Shown: positions 23,633 to 34,094, counted from the stretch's first letter. The stretch: 64,000 nt of DNA from Leifsonia poae (GCF_027921845.1 NZ_BSEN01000015.1:196636-260635), one strand, 5' to 3'. The notes: generated by a model from the letters alone, not told the origin. Numbers and translations: made by a program.

Positions 23633-24943
23633 CTAGACGTAGATCGTCGGAAGCACGGGATCCCCGCGTCCCAGCCGGAAGGCCTGATCGGGCAGCTCCC
23701 GCATCGCAGCTTCGCGGTGCGAACGGGCAGCGATGGTTCCGGCCGCGCCCAAGAACTCCGGATGCGCCTCGCCGTCCGTCATCAACGGCACCAGGAGCGA
23801 GCGTCCGTTGTCGTCGGGAGCCGCTCCGTTTTCGACGATGTGGATCGCCTCGGCGATCGCCGTCCCCGACGGGTTCAGCCGCCGTACCGGATGCTTGCGA
23901 CCAGCGATGCTCGCCTTGCCCTCGGACTTCTTCGCCACGGGGATCCACTCGCCGTCGCCGTTGTGGCTGCGGTGGGCGACCAGCTTGTAGACCATGCCGG
24001 ACGCCGGGAACCCGGACCCGGTCACGACGGACGTGCCGACCCCGTAGGAGTCGACCGGCGACGCCTGCAGTGCCGCGATGGTGAACTCGTCGAGATCGTT
24101 GGTGACGGTGATCCTCGTGTTCGTCGCGCCGAGCCCGTCGAGCTGCGCGCGCACGGTGCGAACCAGGTTCGGCAGGTCGCCGGAGTCCAGCCGCACTGCG
24201 CCGAGCTGCGGGCCCGCCACCTTCACGGCGAGGTCGATGGCGTGCTCCACGTCGAAGGTGTCGACGAGCAGCGTCGTCCCCGGGCCGAGTGCGTCGACCT
24301 GGGCTCGGAACGCGTCCTCCTCCGAGTCGTGCAGCAGCGTGAACGCGTGCGCCGCGGTTCCCATCGTCGGCACGCCCCAGGTGCGTCCGGCCTCGAGGTT
24401 GGAGGTCGCGCTGAAGCCGGCGATGAAGGCGGCGCGGGCTGCGGCGACGGCGGCGCCCTCGTTGGCGCGGCGCGAGCCCATCTCGGCCAGGGGACGGCCG
24501 ACGGCGGCGGTGACCATGCGGGCGGCCGCGCTGGCGACCGCGGAGTCGTAGTTGAAGACGCTGAGGATCAGCGTCTCCAGGATGACCCCTTCGGCGAAGG
24601 GGGCGTCGACGACGAGGAAGGGCGAGCCGGGGAAGAAGACCTCGCCCTCGCGATAGCCGCTGATGGTGCCGCTGAAGCGGTAGTCCGCGAGCCAGTCGAG
24701 CGTCGCATCCCGCACGACGTGGTTGCTGCGCAGCCACTCGAGTTCCGGTTCTTCGAAGCGGAACCGCTGCACGAGATCGAGCAGGCGCCCCGTCCCGGCC
24801 AGGATGCCGTAGCGGCGGCCGGTGGGCAGGCGTCGCGTGAATGCCTCGAAGACGCACTCTCTATCGTGCGTGCCGGCCAGGAGCGCGGCATCGAGCATCG
24901 TGAGTTCGTAACGGTCGGTCAAGAGCGCTGATGAGCCGGTCAC
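23633..24943 (-). CDS. pncB: Nicotinate phosphoribosyltransferase
   Basis: 436 aa. It converts nicotinate, PRPP and ATP to nicotinate mononucleotide in the NAD salvage pathway. Hallmarks are [11 protein letters not shown] at the N-terminus, the GSRRAN block ([14 protein letters not shown]), [25 protein letters not shown], the LVDTFD strand and [11 protein letters not shown] 24943 has TAGGCT (complement at 24950-24955) six bases upstream, a likely leaderless transcript. Divergent from murI, with only 56 bp between start codons holding both promoters. Confidence 0.93.
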   Translation of the reverse strand: MTGSSALLTDRYELTMLDAALLAGTHDRECVFEAFTRRLPTGRRYGILAGTGRLLDLVQRFRFEEPELEWLRSNHVVRDATLDWLADYRFSGTISGYREGEVFFPGSPFLVVDAPFAEGVILETLILSVFNYDSAVASAAARMVTAAVGRPLAEMGSRRANEGAAVAAARAAFIAGFSATSNLEAGRTWGVPTMGTAAHAFTLLHDSEEDAFRAQVDALGPGTTLLVDTFDVEHAIDLAVKVAGPQLGAVRLDSGDLPNLVRTVRAQLDGLGATNTRITVTNDLDEFTIAALQASPVDSYGVGTSVVTGSGFPASGMVYKLVAHRSHNGDGEWIPVAKKSEGKASIAGRKHPVRRLNPSGTAIAEAIHIVENGAAPDDNGRSLLVPLMTDGEAHPEFLGAAGTIAARSHREAAMRELPDQAFRLGRGDPVLPTIYV

Positions 24944-24999
24944 CCGCTCAGCCTAGCCCGGCGGACGGGGCTCAGCGCGGCGTTGTATGGTGTCTTCTT

Positions 25000-25821
25000 G
25001 TGACCGATGCACCGATTGGAATCTTCGACTCGGGTGTCGGCGGACTCACCGTCGCACGCGCCATCCGCGACCAGCTCCCCAACGAGTCCATCCTCTATGT
25101 CGGCGACACGGCGCACTCTCCCTACGGTCCTAAGCCGATCGCGGACGTGCGCCGCTACTCCCTCGAGGCGCTCGACTTCCTGGTCGATCAGGGCGTCAAG
25201 ATGCTCGTCATCGCCTGCAACACCGCGTCGTCGGCGATGCTCCGCGACGCGCGCGAGCGCTACTCGGTGCCGGTGATCGAGGTCATCCAGCCCGCGGTGC
25301 GTCGCGCGGTGGCCGCAACGCGCACCAACCGGGTGGGCGTCATCGGCACGCTCGGAACCATCAACTCCCGCGCGTACGAAGACGCGTTCGCCGCCGCGCC
25401 GTCGCTCGAACTGTTCACGCAGCCCTGCCCGCGCTTCGTCGAGTTCGTCGAGGCCGGGGTGACCAGCGGAGACGAGGTGCTGCGGGTGACCGCCGAGTAC
25501 CTGAGGCCGCTTCGCGACGCCGACGTCGACACCCTCGTGCTCGGATGCACGCACTATCCGTTCCTGAAGGGCGCCATCTCGTACGTGATGGGGGAGGGCG
25601 TCACGCTCGTCTCCAGCGACACCGAGACAGCTAAGGATGTGTACCGCACACTTGTCGGGCAGGGGCTTGAGCGCACGGTCGCAGCGCCCCCGAGCATCCG
25701 GTACGAGGCGACCGGCATCGACGCCGACGATTTCCTCCGGCTCGCTCACCGCTTCATCGGTCCGGAGGTGTCGCGTGTCGACCTCGTCCAGACCGGTGTC
25801 ATCGAGCTTCCGCGACTCTGA
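25000..25821 (+). CDS. murI: Glutamate racemase
   Basis: 273 aa. Interconverts L- and D-glutamate for peptidoglycan. It has [16 protein letters not shown], the catalytic cysteines in [11 protein letters not shown] and [11 protein letters not shown], and [16 protein letters not shown] 25000 is the start; TATGGT (24986-24991) eight bases upstream fits a leaderless or near-leaderless mRNA, and the frame extends upstream without support. Followed by a 97-bp C/A-rich, apparently unstructured spacer before rph; co-transcription with rph and rdgB is plausible, as murI-rph-rdgB linkage is common in actinobacteria. Confidence 0.95.
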   Translation: MTDAPIGIFDSGVGGLTVARAIRDQLPNESILYVGDTAHSPYGPKPIADVRRYSLEALDFLVDQGVKMLVIACNTASSAMLRDARERYSVPVIEVIQPAVRRAVAATRTNRVGVIGTLGTINSRAYEDAFAAAPSLELFTQPCPRFVEFVEAGVTSGDEVLRVTAEYLRPLRDADVDTLVLGCTHYPFLKGAISYVMGEGVTLVSSDTETAKDVYRTLVGQGLERTVAAPPSIRYEATGIDADDFLRLAHRFIGPEVSRVDLVQTGVIELPRL

Positions 25822-25918
25822 CCCCTCGCTCGCCGCACCATCCGGATAGCCGAGCAGACCCGACCACAGCCAGCAGACACCACGACAGCCCACCGCAGAC
25901 CCCCACCAAGGAGATCCC

Positions 25919-26659
25919 GTGACCGACATCACCCGCGCCGATGGGCGCACCCCCGACCAGCTCCGCCCGGTCACCATCGAGCGCGGCTGGAGCAAGCAGG
26001 CAGAAGGATCGGCCCTCGTCTCCTTCGGCAACACCCGGGTGCTCTGCACCGCCTCCTTCACCAACGGCGTTCCGCGCTGGATGGCGGGCAAGGGCAAGGG
26101 CTGGGTCACCGCCGAGTACGCCATGCTCCCGCGTTCCACCAACGACCGCATGGACCGCGAATCGGTCAAGGGGAAGATCGGCGGCCGCACGCACGAGATC
26201 AGCCGGCTCATCGGCAGGAGCCTCCGGGCCGTCGTCGACATGAAGGCGCTCGGCGAGAACACCCTCGTGCTCGACTGCGACGTTCTGCAGGCGGACGGCG
26301 GCACGCGCACCGCGGCGATCACGGGCGCGTACGTCGCCCTGGCCGACGCGCTCGAGTGGGGTCGCGAGCACCGCTTCATCGGTCAGCGCGCGACGCCGCT
26401 GATCGACTCCGTGTCGGCCGTCTCGGTCGGCATCATCGACGGCACGCCCATGCTCGACCTCGCGTACGTGGAGGACGTGCGGGCGGAGACCGACATGAAC
26501 GTGGTCGTCACCGGCCGTGGCCTGTTCGTCGAGGTGCAGGGGACCGCCGAGGGCGCACCGTTCGACCGTCGCGAGCTCGACTCGCTGCTCGACCTCGCGC
26601 TCGGCGGCGCCGAGACGCTCGCGGGCATCCAGACCTCGGTGCTCGCGGAGGGGTGCTGA
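25919..26659 (+). CDS. rph: Ribonuclease PH
   Basis: 246 aa. Phosphorolytic 3'-to-5' exoribonuclease that trims tRNA 3' ends. Hallmarks are [65 protein letters not shown] and [23 protein letters not shown] precedes GTG 25919. The stop is two bases before the rdgB start. Confidence 0.96.
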   Translation: MTDITRADGRTPDQLRPVTIERGWSKQAEGSALVSFGNTRVLCTASFTNGVPRWMAGKGKGWVTAEYAMLPRSTNDRMDRESVKGKIGGRTHEISRLIGRSLRAVVDMKALGENTLVLDCDVLQADGGTRTAAITGAYVALADALEWGREHRFIGQRATPLIDSVSAVSVGIIDGTPMLDLAYVEDVRAETDMNVVVTGRGLFVEVQGTAEGAPFDRRELDSLLDLALGGAETLAGIQTSVLAEGC

Positions 26660-26661
26660 CC

Positions 26662-27255
26662 GTGCAGGTCGTCCTGGCCACGCACAACCAGCACAAGGCG
26701 GCCGAGTTCCAGCAGATCCTCGGAGATGCCGTGCCGGGACTGGAGATCGTCGCGTACGACGGCCCGGAGCCGGTCGAAGACGGAGTGACGTTCGCCGCGA
26801 ACGCGCTCATCAAGGCTCGAACCGCGGCCGCCCACACGTCGCTGCCGGCACTTGCCGACGACTCGGGCATCTGCGTGGATGCGATGGGCGGCGCACCGGG
26901 GATCTTCTCGGCGCGCTGGGCGGGCAGGCACGGCGACGCCGAGGCCAATCTTCGTCTGCTGCTCGACCAGCTCGCCGATCTGCCGGAGGAGTCGCGGGCC
27001 GCGCACTTCACGGCGACGCTGGCGCTGGTCACCCCCGCGGGAGATGAGACGATCGTCGAGGGTCTCTGGCCCGGGCGGATCGCGCCCGAGGCCCGTGGCG
27101 AGCACGGTCACGGCTACGATCCGATCTTCATCCCCGACGGCTACGACGCGACCGCAGCCGAGCTCGGCCCCGCCGTGAAGAACGCCGAGAGCCACCGCGC
27201 CCGGGCATTCGCAGCCGTCGTCCCCGCCCTGCGCGCGCTGGTCACGGAAGGCTGA
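26662..27255 (+). CDS. rdgB: Non-canonical purine NTP pyrophosphatase (RdgB/HAM1)
   Basis: 197 aa. Hydrolyses ITP, XTP and dITP to monophosphates, keeping deaminated purines out of nucleic acid. It has VVLATHNQHKAAEFQQIL, TFAANALIKA, ALADDSGICVDAMGGAPGIFSARW and GHGYDPIFIPDG. GTG 26662 is chosen because it lies just after the rph stop, and the family begins at this VxxATxN strand. Length is normal. Its stop overlaps a short inverted repeat that may belong to the next gene. Confidence 0.93.
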   Translation: MQVVLATHNQHKAAEFQQILGDAVPGLEIVAYDGPEPVEDGVTFAANALIKARTAAAHTSLPALADDSGICVDAMGGAPGIFSARWAGRHGDAEANLRLLLDQLADLPEESRAAHFTATLALVTPAGDETIVEGLWPGRIAPEARGEHGHGYDPIFIPDGYDATAAELGPAVKNAESHRARAFAAVVPALRALVTEG

Positions 27256-27271
27256 TGAGAACGGCACTCAT
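27255..27271. promoter_or_regulatory. Inverted repeat upstream of CDF transporter
   Basis: ATGAG-N7-CTCAT overlaps the rdgB stop 57 bp before the CDF start. A GGCGCGC/GCGCGCC hairpin follows at 27281-27300. Either could be a metal-regulator operator, and the hairpin could end the rdgB transcript. This is inferred from symmetry only. Confidence 0.3.
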
Positions 27272-27327
27272 TCCTATCTAGGCGCGCGCTCTGGCGCGCC
27301 GCACCGGCACTGCTTACCGTTGAAGTG

Positions 27328-28239
27328 ATGAGTCACGACCACAGCCACGCGCACCACGCGAACCGCCGCCGACTCCTGATCGCGATCGGGATCGTCGGGG
27401 CGGTCTTCGTCGTGCAGGTGGCCGGGTCGCTGCTCAGCGGTTCGCTGGCCCTGCTCGCAGACGCCGGTCACATGCTGAGCGATGTCACGGGCCTCATCGT
27501 GGCCCTGATGGCGACGATCGTCGCCGCCCGGCCGCCCAGCGATCGTCAGACCTTCGGCTATCAGCGCGCCGAGGTTTTCGGCGCGCTGATCAACGGCGTT
27601 ATCCTCGTCGTGGTGGCCGTCAGCGTCACCGTCGGCGCGATCGGCAGGCTCGTCGGCGGAGGCGATGTGCACGTCCAGAGCACGCCGATGCTGATCGTCG
27701 CGATCATCGGGCTCGTCGCGAACGCGGTGGCACTGCTCGTGCTGCGTCCTGCGGCATCCGGATCGATCAACATGCGGGGCGCCTACCTGGAGGTCCTCGG
27801 CGACTTGGTGGGGTCGGTCGCGGTCATCGTGGCGGCGGTCGTGATCATGCTCACCGGTTTCATGGCGGCGGATGCGATCGCATCGCTGCTGATCGCGGCG
27901 CTCATCGTGCCGCGCGCCTTCTCGCTCCTGCGCGATGTGGTGCGGGTGCTCAGCGAGTCCGCTCCCGCCGACACCGACGTCGCCGAGATCCGTGACCACA
28001 TCTGCGGCACGAAGGGCGTCGTCGCGGTGCACGACGTGCATGTCTGGGCCATCACGTCCGGCGCTCCGGTGTTCACGGCGCACGTGGTCGTGGAGCCGCA
28101 GGTGTTCCGCTCCGGGAAGACCGGCGAGCTGCTCGACGAGCTGTCGGGATGCCTGTCGGCCCACTTCGACGTCGAGCACTCGACCTTCCAGCTCGAGCCG
28201 GCGGAGCACGCCGCGCACGAGGACGAACTGCACCGCTGA
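27328..28239 (+). CDS. Cation diffusion facilitator (Zn/Co/Cd exporter)
   Basis: 303 aa with six transmembrane segments. The His-rich N-terminus (SHDHSHAHHANRRR) and TM2 motif LLADAGHMLSD (HxxxD) fit zinc-type CDF antiporters. In TM5 the usual HxxxD appears as GAYLEVLGD, so Glu replaces His; this occurs in actinobacterial relatives and may affect metal choice. A cytoplasmic ferredoxin-like C-terminal domain follows (VHDVHVWAI). ATG 27328 is chosen; GTG 27325 is immediately before it. TACCGT about seven bases upstream suggests a leaderless start. Confidence 0.9.
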   Translation: MSHDHSHAHHANRRRLLIAIGIVGAVFVVQVAGSLLSGSLALLADAGHMLSDVTGLIVALMATIVAARPPSDRQTFGYQRAEVFGALINGVILVVVAVSVTVGAIGRLVGGGDVHVQSTPMLIVAIIGLVANAVALLVLRPAASGSINMRGAYLEVLGDLVGSVAVIVAAVVIMLTGFMAADAIASLLIAALIVPRAFSLLRDVVRVLSESAPADTDVAEIRDHICGTKGVVAVHDVHVWAITSGAPVFTAHVVVEPQVFRSGKTGELLDELSGCLSAHFDVEHSTFQLEPAEHAAHEDELHR

Positions 28240-28259
28240 CCGCGCGGCGCCGACCCGTC

Positions 28260-29003
28260 TCAGCTCTCGGACTGCTTCTTCTGGAAGATGCCCGGGTCGA
28301 GCGAGACCTCGTCGTCGGTGGGGATGTGGTCGGCCTCGGCGCGGGCGGCGGCGTTCTTCTTCGCCTTCCGGCTGGTCTGGATGTAGTGGTACAGCGTCGG
28401 CACGAGCGTTATCACGACGGCACCGAGCAGGATGACGTCGATGTACTTCTGCACGAAGTCGGCCACCGGCGGGATGTACCCGATGAGGAACCCGAAGTAG
28501 GTCAGGCCAGCGCCCCACAGGAGCGCACCGGCCGCGTTGTACAGCGAGTACTTCTTGTAGTTCATGTGCCCGACCCCGGCGGCGACCGGCGCGAAGGTGC
28601 GCACGATCGGCACGAAGCGGGCGAGGATGACGGCGAGGGCGCCGAAGCGATCGAAGAACTTGTTGGTGCGCCGCACGTTCTCCATGCTGAACAGACCGGT
28701 CTCTTTGCGTTCGAATACGCGCGGGCCGAGCTTGTGGCCGATGAGATAGCCGGCCTCGCCGCCGAGGAACGCCGCGAACGCGATCGCGAGGGCGACCCAC
28801 CAGATGTCGAGTCCGAACACGAGCACCGTGTTGGTCAGCAGACCGGAGATCACGAGCAGCGTGTCGCCGGGGAGCAGGAAGCCGACGAGCAGGCCGGTCT
28901 CGGCGAAGACGATCGCGCAGACTACGACGAGGGCCCAGGGTCCGGCACCGGTGATGATGGTGTGCGGATCGAGCCACGGGATGAGTGCAGCGTGATGGAT
29001 CAA
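28260..29003 (-). CDS. DedA/SNARE-associated family membrane protein
   Basis: 247 aa. The family core is clear: FAETGLLVGFLLPGDTLL, GYLIGHKLG and the basic-acidic FVPIVRTFAPVAAGVG block, with about five membrane segments and a charged C-terminal tail (RKAKKNAAARAEADHIPTDDE). DedA proteins are now linked to undecaprenyl-phosphate or phospholipid translocation. The start is TTG 29003 after GGAGAATC. Convergent with the CDF gene across a 20-bp gap. Confidence 0.92.
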   Translation of the reverse strand: MIHHAALIPWLDPHTIITGAGPWALVVVCAIVFAETGLLVGFLLPGDTLLVISGLLTNTVLVFGLDIWWVALAIAFAAFLGGEAGYLIGHKLGPRVFERKETGLFSMENVRRTNKFFDRFGALAVILARFVPIVRTFAPVAAGVGHMNYKKYSLYNAAGALLWGAGLTYFGFLIGYIPPVADFVQKYIDVILLGAVVITLVPTLYHYIQTSRKAKKNAAARAEADHIPTDDEVSLDPGIFQKKQSES

Positions 29004-29148
29004 GATTCTCCAGAGCGGATGGGTCGACGGATGCTCAGAGTTTAGCCGCGCCGACCTGCGGAATCGGTGCGAATCCTGTGCGCCGCCCGAAAGATCATCC
29101 CGTGGTCTGACGGGCCTCCGAACGTCGCCGAAGGGCCGCGAAGTGAAG

Positions 29149-29230
29149 TGCGGGAGAAGGGACTTGAACCCTCACGCTCGAAAGCACAGGAACCTAAATC
29201 CTGCGTGTCTGCCAATTTCACCACTCCCGC
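29149..29230 (-). tRNA. tRNA-Leu (TAG)
   Basis: Minus-strand cloverleaf: acceptor GCGGGAG/CTCCCGC, anticodon stem CAGGA/TCCTG with loop TTTAGGT (anticodon TAG), a class II-type extended variable arm and T-loop TTCAAGT. CCA is not encoded. About 82 nt, normal for Leu. Confidence 0.92.
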
Positions 29231-29247
29231 GGTCGCGCTATGCGCGG

Positions 29248-30282
29248 CTACGACAATAGCTCATGCACCCGCGGCGCCACCTCGGTGCCGTAGAGCTCGA
29301 TCGCCCGCATGAGGTGGTCGTGGCCGAGCGTCCCGTTGCTGATCTTGAGGTCGAACCGTTCGAGACCCAGCCCCTTCGCGGCGTACGCGATCTTCTGAGC
29401 GACCGTCTCCGGGGATCCGACGACCAGTGCGCCGTCCTCGCCGGCCTCGTGCTCGAACCGCGCGCGGGTCGCCGGCGGCCAGCCGCGCTCGCGGCCGATC
29501 CGGTTCGTCATCGCCTCGTAGTGCGGCCACAGGATCTCCTTAGCCTCCTCGTCGGTCGCCGCGATGAATCCGGGGGAGTGGACCCCGATGGGGAGGTCGG
29601 TCGGCTGCTCGAACTGCTCGAGCGCGCGACGGTAGAGCTCCGCGAGGGGCTGGAACCGCATCGGTCCGCCACCGATGATCGCGAGCATGAGCGGAAGGCC
29701 GTAGTGCGCGGCACGGACGACCGATTCGGGGCTGCCTCCCACGCCGATCCAGGTCTTCAGCGGACCGTTGTCGAGCTTGGGGTACACGGACTGGTTCTCC
29801 AGCGAGGCACGGAGCGCGCCGCTCCAGGTGACCGGCTCCTCCTTGCGGAGCTCGGCGAAGAGGTTGAGCTTCTCCTCGAAGAGCTCCTCGTATTGGGCCA
29901 GGTCGAGACCGAACAGTGGGAAGGACTCGATGAACGAGCCGCGCCCGAGGATCACCTCGGCGCGACCGCCGGAGACGCCGTCGAGGGTCGCGAACCGCTC
30001 GAACACGCGCACGGGGTCGTCCGAACTCAGCACGGTCACGGCGGTGCCGAGGTGGATGTTCTCGGTGCGGCCGGCGATGGCGCCCAGGACGACCTCGGGG
30101 GCCGACACGGCGAAGTCGGCGCGGTGGTGCTCGCCGATGCCGATGAAGTCGAGCCCGACCTGATCGGCGAGCACACCCTCCTCGACGACGTTGCGCAGCA
30201 CCTGGCCGTACGTCAGCGGCTGCCCGTCCGGTCCGTTGGTGACGTCACCGAAGGTGTCGATGCCGAGTTCGAGTTTCGCCAT
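29248..30282 (-). CDS. LLM-class flavin-dependent oxidoreductase (luciferase-like)
   Basis: 344-aa TIM-barrel monooxygenase or reductase using FMN or F420. It has FIGIGEHHRADF, NIHLGTAVTVLSSDDPVRVFERFATLDGVSGGRAEVILGRGSF (in parts) and TWIGVGGSPESVVRAA. It belongs to the common actinobacterial group of bacterial-luciferase-like proteins without assigned substrate. ATG 30282 is the start. A near-perfect inverted repeat 20-37 bp upstream (30302-30319) is a candidate operator. Downstream, only 17 bp separate it from tRNA-Leu. Confidence 0.88.
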   Translation of the reverse strand: MAKLELGIDTFGDVTNGPDGQPLTYGQVLRNVVEEGVLADQVGLDFIGIGEHHRADFAVSAPEVVLGAIAGRTENIHLGTAVTVLSSDDPVRVFERFATLDGVSGGRAEVILGRGSFIESFPLFGLDLAQYEELFEEKLNLFAELRKEEPVTWSGALRASLENQSVYPKLDNGPLKTWIGVGGSPESVVRAAHYGLPLMLAIIGGGPMRFQPLAELYRRALEQFEQPTDLPIGVHSPGFIAATDEEAKEILWPHYEAMTNRIGRERGWPPATRARFEHEAGEDGALVVGSPETVAQKIAYAAKGLGLERFDLKISNGTLGHDHLMRAIELYGTEVAPRVHELLS

Positions 30283-30301
30283 GATCGCAATCCCGTCTAG
30301 T

Positions 30302-30319
30302 TGTATGCGTTTGCATGCA
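30302..30319. promoter_or_regulatory. Candidate operator upstream of LLM oxidoreductase
   Basis: TGTATGC-GTTT-GCATGCA: the two arms match as inverted repeats at six of seven positions around a 4-bp centre, placed where a -10/-35 would be for the gene starting at 30282. A MarR- or TetR-type repressor site is plausible. No regulator gene adjoins. Confidence 0.4.
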
Positions 30320-30388
30320 CCTCGACCGGGCCGCGCCGCCGCATATTCCAGCCCCAGGGTAACGAGGGGCCGGACGCACGCGCCAGGG

Positions 30389-31651
30389 TCAGGCGGGACG
30401 CGGCCGGCGGGGGACGAAGCGGGGGATGTAACGGGCGAGCAGTCCTGCGCCGACCAGCCCGAGGACGCCGATGACCCCGCTGGCGACCGCGATCGAGGCC
30501 ACGGCGGTGAGCAGCGAGACGAGCAGAGGGGCGGCAGCCTGCCCCGCGTCGCCGGCGAACCGCCAGGCGCCGAGGAACGGCGCCGGTGCGTCCTTCGGCG
30601 CGAGGTCGGCTCCCAGCGTCATGATGATGCCCGAGCCGATGCCGTTCGCGATCGACAGGAAGAGCGAGACGCCGATGTACCAGGCGACCCGTGCATCCAG
30701 GTCGTGGGTGAAGGCGAGGGTGAGGAAGCCGGCCGAGAGCCCGAGCATCGACGGGATGGCGCTCCACATGCGGCCCCAGCGGTCCATGATCTGGCCGCTG
30801 GCGTAGAACAGGGCGAAGTCGACGGCGCCGGCGATGCCGATGATGAGGGCGGTGTTCGATTCGCTCAGCCCGATGCTCACGGCCCACAGCGGCATCAGAA
30901 CGGTGCGTGCGGAGCGGATGGCTCCGATCAGCGCGACCCCGGTACCCATCCTGGCGAGCACGGCCCGGAACGACCAGATGGTGCGGAACAGTCCGCGCGT
31001 GCGCTCGTCCGCCTCCTCTTCGCCCTCCGTGAACTGCTCGCCGTGCTCGACGACCGTGGGCGACGGCCCGAACATCTTCTCGGGGTCGGGCAGGGCGATC
31101 AGAACGATGACAGACCCGAGGCAGCTGATGATGAAGATCCAGAACACCGACTGCGTCGACCCCGTGAGCGCGATGACGAGGGAGGAGATCAGCGGCCCGA
31201 TGAACCATCCGGCGCGGAAGATACCGCCGAGGGTCGAGAGCGCCCGCGCCCGGTAGCGCGCGGGAACGTACGACGTCATGAAGGCGTGCCGGGCCAGGGC
31301 GAAGACGGCGGTAGCGAGACCCACGACGAAGATGCCGCCCATCAACACCCAGTAGTTCGGTGCGATGAGGCAGACGACGACGCCGAGGATCGCGAGCGCA
31401 GCCGCGTAGATCATCGACGTGCGCTCGCCGATGCGCGAGACGACCCACCCGCTCGGGATGTCGCCGACCAGTTCGCCCAGCATCACCATCGACGAGATCA
31501 GTCCGGCGATGGCGAGACTCGCTCCCAGGTTGCCGGCCGCGATCGGGATGATCGGGATGATGGCGCCCTCGCCGATCGAGAAGAGCAGGGTGGGGAGGAA
31601 CGCCGCGAGTGCGACCGACCGGAAACTGAAGGGGCGCTGGTCGAAAGTCAT
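30389..31651 (-). CDS. MFS transporter
   Basis: 420 aa with twelve predicted membrane segments. The signature loop between TM2 and TM3 is [22 protein letters not shown], and a long charged central loop ([31 protein letters not shown]) separates the halves. It looks like a drug:H+ antiporter-like or sugar-efflux-like member; the substrate is unknown. ATG 31651 lies 85 bp from the divergent prfB start. Confidence 0.88.
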   Translation of the reverse strand: MTFDQRPFSFRSVALAAFLPTLLFSIGEGAIIPIIPIAAGNLGASLAIAGLISSMVMLGELVGDIPSGWVVSRIGERTSMIYAAALAILGVVVCLIAPNYWVLMGGIFVVGLATAVFALARHAFMTSYVPARYRARALSTLGGIFRAGWFIGPLISSLVIALTGSTQSVFWIFIISCLGSVIVLIALPDPEKMFGPSPTVVEHGEQFTEGEEEADERTRGLFRTIWSFRAVLARMGTGVALIGAIRSARTVLMPLWAVSIGLSESNTALIIGIAGAVDFALFYASGQIMDRWGRMWSAIPSMLGLSAGFLTLAFTHDLDARVAWYIGVSLFLSIANGIGSGIIMTLGADLAPKDAPAPFLGAWRFAGDAGQAAAPLLVSLLTAVASIAVASGVIGVLGLVGAGLLARYIPRFVPRRPRPA

Positions 31652-31736
31652 CTCGTTAACACACTACAACTGCCCGTCTCCCGGTCGGTTCCCGCTGGGT
31701 GCACGCGCAGCCCGCACCGGTAGGCTGGACGGCGAC

Positions 31737-32852
31737 ATGATGGAACTGGACCTTTCGCAGCAGATCGCCGACTTGCGCTCAACCTTCTCGGACATCCGAT
31801 CGGTGGTCGACGTCGACGCGCTGACCGCCGAGATCGCCGACCTCAGTGAGCAGGCGGGCGTGCCCGACCTCTGGGACGACACCGAGCGTGCCCAGAAGGT
31901 GACGAGCGCGCTCAGCCACCGGCAGTCCGAGCTCGCCCGCATCAACTCGATCCAGCAGCGCCTCGACGACCTCGAGGTGCTCATCGAGATGGCGAACGAC
32001 GGCGAGGGCGACGAGGAGACCGCCGCCGAGGCGCGCACCGAGCTGGAGGCTCTGCAGAAGACCCTCGGCGAGCTCGAGGTCCAGACCCTCCTCAGCGGGG
32101 AGTACGACCCGCGGCCCGCCGTGGTGACCATCCGCGCCGGTGCGGGCGGCGTCGATGCGTCCGACTTCGCCGACATGCTCCTGCGCATGTATCTGCGCTG
32201 GGCCGAGCACCACAAGTACCCCGTGCAGGTCATGGACACGAGCTACGCGGAAGAGGCCGGCATCAAGTCAGCGACCTTCGAGGTCGACACGCCGTACGCG
32301 TACGGCACGCTGAGCGTCGAGGCCGGCACGCACCGGCTCGTCCGCATGAGCCCGTTCAACTCGGCCGGTAAGCGTCAGACATCGTTCGCCGCCGTCGAGG
32401 TCATCCCGCTCATCGAGGAGACCGAGTCGATCGAGATCCCCGAGAACGACATCCGCGTGGATGTGTTCCGCTCGTCCGGCCCCGGTGGGCAGTCGGTCAA
32501 TACCACCGACTCCGCTGTTCGCATCACCCACCTGCCGACCGGCACGGTGGTCTCGATGCAGAACGAGAAGAGCCAGATCCAGAACCGTGCCGCCGCGATG
32601 CGCGTGCTGCAGAGCCGTCTGCTCCTGCTGCAGCGCGAGCAGGAGGCAGCGGCCAAGAAGGAGCTGGCCGGCAACATCACCGCCAGCTGGGGCGACCAGA
32701 TGCGCAGCTATGTTCTCGCTCCGTACCAGATGGTCAAGGACCTCCGCACCGATTACGAGGTCAACAACCCCAGCAACGTGTTCGATGGAGACCTCGACGG
32801 CTTCATCGCCGCCGGCATCCGGTGGCGCGCGGGCGCGAAGGCCGACGCGTAG
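31737..32852 (+). CDS. prfB: Peptide chain release factor 2
   Basis: 371 aa. Recognises UGA and UAA stop codons. The codon-discrimination tripeptide SPF ([16 protein letters not shown]) identifies RF2, and the catalytic GGQ is in [16 protein letters not shown]. The frame is continuous, so there is no programmed +1 frameshift of the kind seen in E. coli prfB. ATG 31737 or the adjacent ATG 31740 can start; TAGGCT at 31721-31726 leaves only a few bases of leader. The ftsEX-smpB genes follow in the classical actinobacterial order. Confidence 0.96.
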   Translation: MMELDLSQQIADLRSTFSDIRSVVDVDALTAEIADLSEQAGVPDLWDDTERAQKVTSALSHRQSELARINSIQQRLDDLEVLIEMANDGEGDEETAAEARTELEALQKTLGELEVQTLLSGEYDPRPAVVTIRAGAGGVDASDFADMLLRMYLRWAEHHKYPVQVMDTSYAEEAGIKSATFEVDTPYAYGTLSVEAGTHRLVRMSPFNSAGKRQTSFAAVEVIPLIEETESIEIPENDIRVDVFRSSGPGGQSVNTTDSAVRITHLPTGTVVSMQNEKSQIQNRAAAMRVLQSRLLLLQREQEAAAKKELAGNITASWGDQMRSYVLAPYQMVKDLRTDYEVNNPSNVFDGDLDGFIAAGIRWRAGAKADA

Positions 32853-32990
32853 TCGGACGGGCGGGTCGCGCAGAGTTCGTCCGGCATGGATAGCGACCAT
32901 CCGGCGTTCACTCGGAGGCCTATCAGGCTTGGGCCGCCCTGGCATGTCGCTGCTGCGGATCGCGCCGGTGTTGCTTAGTCTCTAGAAGTC

Positions 32991-34094
32991 ATGATCCGGT
33001 TCGAACACGTATCCAAGCAGTACGCGGGCACACAGCGCCCCGCACTCAACGCCATCAATCTCGAAGTGCTGCGCGGAGAGTTCGTCTTCCTCGTCGGCGC
33101 CTCCGGCTCGGGCAAATCGAGCTGCCTGCGGCTGATCCTCAAAGAGGAGAAACCGACCAAGGGCAAGATCCACGTGCTCGGCCAAGACCTGGGCACGATC
33201 TCGAGCCGCAAGGTCCCCTACTTCCGCCGCAACATCGGCGTGGTCTTCCAGGACTTCCGCCTGCTCCCGAACAAGACGGTGTTCCAGAACGTCGCTTTCA
33301 CGCTGCAGGTGATCGGCAAGTCCCGTGGCTTCATCCAGGAGGCCGTTCCGGATGTGCTGAAGATGGTCGGCCTCGACGGGAAGGCGCAGCGGCTCCCGCA
33401 CGAGCTCTCCGGTGGAGAGCAGCAGCGTGTCGCCATCGCCCGCGCCGTCGTCAACAAGCCCCAGGTTCTCCTCGCCGACGAGCCGACAGGAAACCTCGAC
33501 CCCGCGACGAGTGCCGGCATCATGGCCGTGCTCGAGCGCATCAACGCCGGCGGCACCACGGTGCTGATGGCCACCCACGAGGCCGCGATCGTCGACCAGA
33601 TGAAGCGCCGCGTGATCGAGCTCGTCAACGGCCAGATCGTGCGCGACGAGCGCCACGGCGGATACGGCTTCACGGCCGCCATCCCGACCGCGTCCGCGAT
33701 CGTGCCCGATGAGCCGGATGCCGTGGGCGCGCCGGTCGGTCAGCTCGCGTACGCGCCGCAGCAGGCCGCACCGATGGGGCGTCCTCAGGTTCCGACCTCC
33801 AATCCGCAGGCGCCGGTGACTGCGCCGGCTCCGGTGTACACGGCTCCCGTAACCGCGCCGGGGTGGAACGATCAGGACGTTCCCGCCGCAGCGCAGCAGC
33901 CGATCTACCAGCAGCCCGCGGCGCCGCAGACAGCAGCGCCCCAACCCGTGCCTGAGCAGCCGGCGACCGTGCCGCCCGCACCCGCGAACGGCGAGCAGCT
34001 GCCCGATCACCTGAACTTCACCGCCAATCTCGACCTCCGCGGCCTCCGCGATGACAGCGAACGCGGCGAGCAGAATGTGGGGCCGACCAAATGA
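32991..34094 (+). CDS. ftsE: Cell division ATPase FtsE with long Pro/Gln-rich C-terminal tail
   Basis: 367 aa. Residues 1-225 are a typical FtsE ATPase: Walker [10 protein letters not shown], signature [14 protein letters not shown], Walker [13 protein letters not shown] and H-loop ATHEA. Usual FtsE ends there at about 229 aa; here about 140 residues rich in Pro, Ala and Gln ([25 protein letters not shown]) follow and end in a charged segment ([17 protein letters not shown]). FtsEX controls peptidoglycan hydrolases at the septum. TAGTCT (about 32976) lies just before ATG 32991. The stop overlaps ftsX (ATGA). Confidence 0.95.
   Translation: MIRFEHVSKQYAGTQRPALNAINLEVLRGEFVFLVGASGSGKSSCLRLILKEEKPTKGKIHVLGQDLGTISSRKVPYFRRNIGVVFQDFRLLPNKTVFQNVAFTLQVIGKSRGFIQEAVPDVLKMVGLDGKAQRLPHELSGGEQQRVAIARAVVNKPQVLLADEPTGNLDPATSAGIMAVLERINAGGTTVLMATHEAAIVDQMKRRVIELVNGQIVRDERHGGYGFTAAIPTASAIVPDEPDAVGAPVGQLAYAPQQAAPMGRPQVPTSNPQAPVTAPAPVYTAPVTAPGWNDQDVPAAAQQPIYQQPAAPQTAAPQPVPEQPATVPPAPANGEQLPDHLNFTANLDLRGLRDDSERGEQNVGPTK

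Noticed and set aside
30191-31723. A 510-codon open frame on the plus strand
   Set aside because: Antisense to the MFS gene with low-complexity Arg/Asp/Glu/Gly composition. The opposite strand has clear membrane segments.
31700-31830. Programmed +1 frameshift in prfB
   Set aside because: The reading frame is continuous from ATG 31737 and no in-frame TGA or CTTTGA slip site is present.
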